NCBI GenBank assembly: GCA_033297075.1
Contig: MU858046.1
Coordinates: 923,140-987,139 of the forward strand
Direction of reading: 5' to 3'
DNA length: 64,000 nucleotides
Origin: Rhypophila decipiens
Taxonomy: Eukaryota > Ascomycota > Sordariomycetes > Sordariales > Naviculisporaceae
Position numbers and translations under genes: made by a program. The notes beneath the pieces were generated by a model, which worked only from the letters and a program-made list of their open reading frames with translations, was not told the origin of the DNA and made no database searches. Position 1 is the stretch's first letter. Every line of letters begins with the position of its first letter. Below are positions 59,001 to 64,000 of the stretch, piece by piece.

Positions 59001-62000
59001 ATGTACGTTAACTTGAGCCCCAGTTCTCGTACATGGGCACGGGGCGGCATTATTGGCCAAAATAAAGCATTTTCTATTGCCATTAGAGGCGATTTTTATC
59101 TATCCCAATCCCACGGTGGACGATGAATGGTTGTCTTGACGTGACCGAAGCCCTCTCCTGTATATATCCGCGATTTGCTTGTGCTAGCTGTCTCCTTACC
59201 CCCCTGGCCAAGTGGACTTCATCGAGAGCCTCATCACCTTTCATCCGTTCTTCCCGAAGACTTGTTATCATGAGGCTAATGTCTTTCTTTCTGTAGATGA
59301 CGACCTGCTCCTGCCGGAAGAGGTAGCAACTAGTATAGACGCGCTGGTATCTGATGAGCCCGTCAGTGCCACCATCCGCCAACCGCCCGGCGGCTTCGAC
59401 ACCTTTGTTCGCTCCACCACGCCCTCGGTTCCTCCCGGGCTCGGACTAGCACTGCCGCATCCTCACGTTCATGCATCACCTGCCATTTCGCACTCGTCCA
59501 TTCACGGCCCTGTTGGGCGGCAGACACCGACGCCGGTCGTGCTGCCGAAAGCCTCTATCAAGTCGGCAGTTGCTCCGTCAGGAAGTCCTCTCACGGGCAA
59601 GAAGGCGGCCGCGGCCTCTGGATCGGAAGCCAAGAAGAACATCAAGGCTCTTGCAGCTGAAAGCGGTCTCTCCAAGGAGATTGCAAAGGCTAAGAACCAA
59701 CCAAAGGTGTTACCGGATGAAGAAGAGTTTCCCGCCCTTGGCACACCTAAGAATGCTCCAACGGCGGCCGTTACACCCGCGGTTGCACCTTCAGTCCCAT
59801 CATCATCAAAGGCTTCTGGAAAAGGGTCCAAGAAGAACGCAGAAAAGGCTGCGGAGAAAGAGAAGGCTGCAAAAGCAGAGAAAGAGAAGACCGCCTCGCA
59901 GCCTTCACGAGCAAATACACCTAAGCCTGAACCACGTGGTGGCAACGAGAAGCGACCAATGCCGGGAATTCTCAACATTGCCGCGGCAACCAAGGCTGCA
60001 GCCCAAGCCGCCAAAGCTTCCACCGAGCAAACCATGTCCACAATGGAGAAGTCGTCATCAGCCCACGACAATGCTTCTTTCCCTGCATTGCCGACCCCCT
60101 CTGCTGCACCCGTTGCCACAGCTTCTCCTTTGACACGGGCGGCTCCCAAGACGCTCAGGGTGGTGTCGACTCCCAAAGCCGAAACGCCACAGACGCCTGC
60201 TGGTGGCGTCCTCTTGTCGGCTACTGCTTCGATTAGATCCCATCCGTTATTCCGCCCTGAGACCCCGGTGAGCGAGATGATCTCGGACAGCGCTAGTATC
60301 ATCTCGGCGTCAATCTCTGCTTCGAGAACCAACTCGCCGCCACCAGCTTCGAAAGTGGGTACCGCACCGGTGCGAACTACGACAAAGTCTCAGCAACGGA
60401 AACAACGTAAAGAGGCCTTGAAGAAGGACACCGAGATCATTGCAACACCGCCGGCCAAGGTGGAACAAGAGGTGGAAATTGCGCCCATCGTTGGTCGGAA
60501 GAAGAAGCAAAAGAAGGAAAAGGAAAAGCCTGCGCCGAAAGAGAAGGAGAAGGCCGCTGCCAATCAGAAAGGGAAGGAAAAGGCTGCTGCTGCTGCTGTG
60601 AGTGCAAACGCCACACCAACCGCTAGTCGGCCCGAGACACCTGTTCCCTCGCAACCTGCCCCCGCTCCTGTTCCTGCAAAGGAAGCCAAGGAAGAGACAT
60701 CTGCGTACAGATCTACTGCGAATGAGACGACTACCCTAACGGAGGAGAGTGCGCATCAGCATAAGAAGCGGATCGAGGAATCTCGGAATAAGACCTCAGG
60801 CGGTAAATCCGACTCTGCTAATAACACCACACCTCGGCATGTCCCCTCTGCGTCGTCTATCCTACGGGAACTGCAAGAGGCGGGACTTGCGCCCGCCGAC
60901 GTTGAAGCCCTGCCGTTCTTCAAACCAGTCAGCTCGCACACCGACAGGCCTCGGAGCGACAAACTTTCCAAAAACCCGATGACTCCGTCAAATGCAATCG
61001 TCACAGCCGAAGACCAAGCCATTCTGCTGGGAGGCAAACCCGTCCGCAAGATTATAGATGGCATAAGAGTCCTCCTCACGCCAAACGGGGACTGCGTCAA
61101 GAATCTGACTCCGGAAGAAGAAGACCGCTTCTTGCAGCTCCAGGCTGAGATTGCCAAACTGGCAGACAGCCCGGCAGCTTTTGTCTGCCCGCGCCACGAA
61201 GCGCCCGGCGGGTTCAGCTTGATCAAGGGACGGGCCGTGCCCAACGGTCCGCCGGGGTATTTTCCGCAATCGCCGGGGTCGTTCCCTACTGATCCGGTTA
61301 ATAAGATCCAGCGCGAAGAGGCATTGACGTATATCAACCAGTATGTCCTGCCGCGTCTGAATCTCAACACGAGGGATACCAACTTTCCCAAGGCGATGGG
61401 CGCGGCGGGGGATTGGGATGCTGCTTCTCGTGTTGTTGGGTCAAGCACTGGTAGTAGTTTTGCTCATGCCGCTGCTAACCTCAGCTCTCTTGCGCCATGG
61501 ATCGGCCCGTCTGGATCGGCCTCTGACACTGCCGCGCCAGAGGTTTCGTATCCCGGTCCGGTAGTACCTGCTTTTGGAGACTTTGACATTTCCTCTTCTG
61601 GTGGTTCTGGTGGTGGCTCTCACCATCATCATGGTATGTCCTCGTCCATAGTGAATGACCTATCCCAGGTAGCCCATGAAGCGTTCAACACGGCCGCGGC
61701 GGCAGCAGCCGTCCATACGGCCGCTATGAATGCCGCCTCGGGTAGGTCGCTTACGGCGGCTGCGGCGGCTGCTGCTGCGACGGCTAATGCTGCGCTTGGA
61801 AGTGCACACCACCCGCCGGGGAGTTTTGGAAATGTACCGCTCATGACGCTTGAGGATGCCGAGAGTGCTTTGGCTACTGCACGGAAGGAGGCGGATAAAT
61901 ATGAGAAGACGCTGATGGGGTTTTTGAGGAAGAATCGGAGGCTTTTGACAATGTCGTCTTCTTCTACTGGGTTGGTTTCGGGGGGTGGTGTTCCTGGGGG

Positions 62001-62019
62001 TTTTGGGGGCGGGCATTGA
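56045..62019 (+). CDS. not4: CCR4-NOT subunit NOT4, RING-RRM E3 ubiquitin ligase (long model)
   Basis: Exons 56045-56088, 56196-56262, 56326-56438, 56493-58513 and 59297-62019 give about 1655 residues. The N-terminus carries the NOT4 C4C4-type RING split over three exons (CPLCIEELDLSDRNFRPCPCGYQ, then ICQFCFNN and CPACRRPY). A basic helix follows, then an RRM (about residues 110-190, NLVYVTGL and GVYVTF) and a CCCH finger (CSAWLRHEQCTNRQCMFLH). The long remainder is Ser/Ala/Lys-rich and mostly disordered, with short conserved-looking islands (DEEEFPALGTP, KIIDGIRVLLTPNGDCV). NOT4 ubiquitinates ribosomal and mRNA-decay targets as part of the CCR4-NOT complex. The last exon has no in-frame ATG for about 660 nt, so it is unlikely to be an independent gene. 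An alternative end lies at 58,578 (769 residues). An optional in-frame 60-bp intron at 58,208-58,267 is possible. Confidence 0.78.
58514..59296 (+). other. NOT4 terminal intron / alternative 3' end
   Basis: If read through, the NOT4 frame ends at TGA 58,576-58,578. T-rich sequence follows, with AATAAA at 59,061. If spliced from a GTGGGT donor at 58,514 to the CTGTAG acceptor ending at 59,296 (preceded by a GCTAAT branch-like site and pyrimidines), the frame continues as QAQ-DDDLLLPEEV for another 908 residues. At 783 bp this would be by far the longest intron in the window. The donor choice is the least certain part of the model. Confidence 0.5.
59061..59066 (+). terminator. Poly(A) signal for the short NOT4 transcript
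   Basis: A canonical AATAAA about 480 bp after the TGA at 58,578, inside the proposed terminal intron. It would serve a short isoform. Confidence 0.35.
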
Positions 62020-62076
62020 CTAGCTGGTGTTGAGGGGGGAGATGGAGAAGAGGAAGAAGGGTGGGATTGCGACTGT

Positions 62077-62430
62077 TTGATGATGGATGAGGCCGAGTTT
62101 TGTGGGTGTGATGATGGTGAAGAGGATTATCGTCATGTTGGGGATGGGTATGGGTATACCCGTGTTGGAGTCAAGAGTCGGATGGGGTCGCGGCAGGGCG
62201 GACAAGTCGGTGGGACGGATCTGAAGCACATCATATTGGCCGACTTCCCGGGTAACCACCCTGTCCTGAAGGCGCTCCGGGCGATCAGCAAGCTGAGCCA
62301 TGCGGCGTTTCTGGCCATCTGGTTGGCTGTCGTGCTGGTCAACTCGATCCTGGGGTTGATTGCACGGGGCACTGTTGTTGCTGTCGAGGTTGTGTGTGCC
62401 ATGCTTGATTGGGTTGGTGCGGATTACTGA
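62077..62430 (+). CDS. Small possible membrane protein (117 aa)
   Basis: An ATG-initiated frame of 117 codons begins 58 bp after the NOT4 stop. Residues 1-45 are acidic, then Gly- and Arg-rich. Residues about 60-110 form one or two hydrophobic helices (AAFLAIWLAVVLVNSILGLI, then VVAVEVVCAML). Codons in the second half mostly end in G or C, as in nearby real genes. No family recognised. The alternative is NOT4 3' UTR; the close spacing argues for caution. Confidence 0.35.
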   Translation: MMMDEAEFCGCDDGEEDYRHVGDGYGYTRVGVKSRMGSRQGGQVGGTDLKHIILADFPGNHPVLKALRAISKLSHAAFLAIWLAVVLVNSILGLIARGTVVAVEVVCAMLDWVGADY

Positions 62431-64000
62431 GGGAGTTTATTAGAATTGTTTGTGGCTGTATCAGCGGATTTGGAATTAGTGTTTGGGTTTGGGATGCGAG
62501 AGTTTGGAAGTTTTGTCTTGTTTGTGTCAGCGATGGATACAAGCGTTGGTCTTTGCATCGGAAGAAATAGCATTGTCTAAATAGATAGATAGATACCCAG
62601 TTCTGTTGCTTCATTAAAGGGCATAGGCTTGATCAAGTTTAGAAGCTTAGAATTGATTGTTAGTACTGTTATCTCGGTTTATCTACTACAGGGGAGAGTA
62701 AGTTGATCTTTGAGGACAGAGGGGCGGATCCAAAAAGGCCAGCATCGACAAGGTTGTTGGTAAACGTCAGATCACACTCGGACAGGTTGAGCCTGACGTT
62801 TGAGTATGTACAGGCTCTTCTCCAAAAAGGATCAGGCGAGGCTTTGTCGACTCCTAAACATGGTTCCACCACTAAACCGTCCAAGACAGACAGCGGGTGC
62901 AATCGCAAGGCTGTAACCAGGCCCTATGAGAACAACCTCGTACGGACTGATACCAACTTGCGCAAGATGACGAGAAGAATACACAAGAGAAAACAGCACC
63001 ATTGCAATGATGTCGATTTCCCATGGGTGTTAAGAATGAACAATCAAGGCTTTTTGTATTTTAATCCAAGGCCTTTCAACTAAACGATAAATGTGCTATT
63101 TTTTCGCCCATATATCCCTCTCATGCCTTTAAAAGAGCAATAATAGGGGTATAAGAGATTATAAGAGGGTGTTAACAATAGGCGGTTAAGGAATAGAAAG
63201 CTTGTTAGTGAGGTGTGTTCGGTTGAATAGAGGTGCGTTGTAATCATTTGCCATATCCGTCTAGGATATCTCGTCAACGCCTGTGGAGGACCGAAATGAG
63301 GCATATAAGAAAGGACGAGAGGGACGTTGATAATGGGCAATGGAGGGATACTTATTTCATGCTATATGCGTCCAAAATATCTCTCTACGCCTTTGAAGGA
63401 GCAAAATTACGGGTATAAGGGGGGCCACAGAGGACATGGAAGAGAAATCGAAATGCCTGGGAGGAACAATTTCAACACGTGTTTCTCTATCTCGTGGGAG
63501 ACTTCTTTCTCTCTCGCAATGGATAACTTGCTGTATTCTAATGAGTTTGGGGAATACCAACAGTACGCTGCGGGATTCAGTCTCAACACCATTGTTAAGG
63601 GCCTCTTGTTAATCGCCCCAAAGCGTCAGAGAGATAAATTGGAGGCATCATTACGTGTAAATGATGGCCATGATTTAATCTCCGTGATGCGTAATGGAGA
63701 TCTGTACAAGGCCTTGTGAAAAGTGCTGTCAGGTGTGGAGTGATCAGGTTGAGCCCTGGCGGTCATTTCTTTGACGCCCGGTGATACCTAATTCTTCGAA
63801 GACCTGATCGTGGCAGTGGATGATCCCCGTGACGCTTGGTGGGGAGTCCAATGGCTGGTTCTTTTCGCAGAAAGGGGCAAGTCAAGTTGAAGTATCTGGC
63901 GGGGGCCCATAGGGCCACGGGTACCCGTGCGCATTATGTAAGCCCGCTACCCACCTCACATGTCTACAGTCGTAAAACCCCTTCCAAGTCCAAGTCACAA
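62431..64000. other. Terminal gene-poor region
   Basis: A (GATA/TAGA) short tract lies near 62,581-62,594 and a degenerate repeat at 63,112-63,419. Frames of about 126-130 codons at 62,703-63,083 and 63,327-63,719 (plus) show no domain. The latter has a protein-like end but overlaps the repeat. Confidence 0.45.
63112..63419 (+). repeat. Three degenerate copies of a roughly 44-bp element
   Basis: Related blocks occur at about 63,112-63,155, 63,266-63,309 and 63,377-63,419. Each has the order ATATC.CTC, GCCT..(A/G)(A/G)(A/G)GA, then ATAAG. Copies 1 and 3 are most alike; copy 2 is diverged. Flanking DNA between copies also shows weak similarity, suggesting an old tandem duplication. Confidence 0.5.

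Noticed and set aside
59212..59296. Independent start for the 59.2-62.0 kb frame
   Set aside because: The frame opens on GTG and has no ATG until about 59,959, so a separate gene start here is unlikely in a nuclear fungal gene.
59502..60332. 276-codon minus-strand frame opposite NOT4
   Set aside because: Shadow of the Ala/Lys-rich NOT4 exon on the other strand; composition mirrors the sense codons.
1..64000. CRISPR arrays, insertion sequences or bacterial operons
   Set aside because: No regularly spaced direct repeats with unique spacers and no transposase-like frame; gene structure is eukaryotic throughout.

Overview
The window looks like nuclear DNA of a filamentous ascomycete (Pezizomycotina, probably a Sordariomycete). 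The protein-coding genes carry short spliceosomal introns of about 50 to 110 bp with GTAAGT-like donors and CTAAC-like branch sites. Housekeeping families have fungal architecture: a 285-residue NDUFS3, a 366-residue Neurospora-type carboxymuconate cyclase, HUL4, REI1, LSB5, NOT4 and CCT5. Gene-rich blocks alternate with long AT-rich or simple-sequence intergenic stretches. All gene models were assembled by hand from reading frames and splice signals. In every multi-exon model the summed exon length is divisible by three.

Layout. 0-4.5 kb: no gene recognised. 4.5-9.3 kb: a polytopic TLC-like membrane protein (minus) divergent from a DHA2-type MFS transporter (plus). 9.3-15.8 kb: gene-poor. 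15.8-17.9 kb: CHY zinc-finger protein (minus). 17.9-24 kb: gene-poor, with a structured GC-rich element at 19.9-20.1 kb that resembles a bacterial tRNA-like sequence plus terminator. 24-27.3 kb: a six-exon dynamin/SLIP-GC-like large GTPase with a coiled coil. 28.8-30.5 kb: an unrecognised, mostly disordered protein with a C-terminal OB-fold-like region (minus), divergent from LSB5 (31.9-33.4 kb, VHS+GAT). The LSB5 TAG stop is followed in the same frame by 170 open codons containing an 18-bp x 14 minisatellite and two DPF repeats. 34.8-36.6 kb: REI1 (minus). 38.5-42.6 kb: HUL4-type HECT ligase (plus). 43.3-45.2 kb: CCT5 (minus), with 10- and 18-nt first exons. 46.6-47.6 kb: a secreted/membrane-anchored Cys- and Ser/Thr-rich protein. 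48.3-52.2 kb: a divergent aromatic-catabolism pair, carboxy-cis,cis-muconate cyclase (minus) and an intradiol ring-cleavage dioxygenase (plus). 54.3-55.2 kb: NDUFS3 of complex I (minus), divergent from NOT4 (56.0-62.0 kb). NOT4 appears to have two alternative 3' ends. 62-64 kb: a small membrane ORF and degenerate repeats.

Functional themes: ubiquitin and mRNA quality control (HUL4, NOT4, possibly CHY), protein folding and ribosome assembly (CCT5, REI1), endocytosis (LSB5), aromatic-acid degradation, respiration and membrane transport. The most unusual observations are the in-frame open extension behind the LSB5 TAG stop (a candidate for A-to-I mRNA editing, readthrough or recent truncation), the NOT4 terminal-intron/alternative-end arrangement, and the bacterial-looking structured element at 20 kb.
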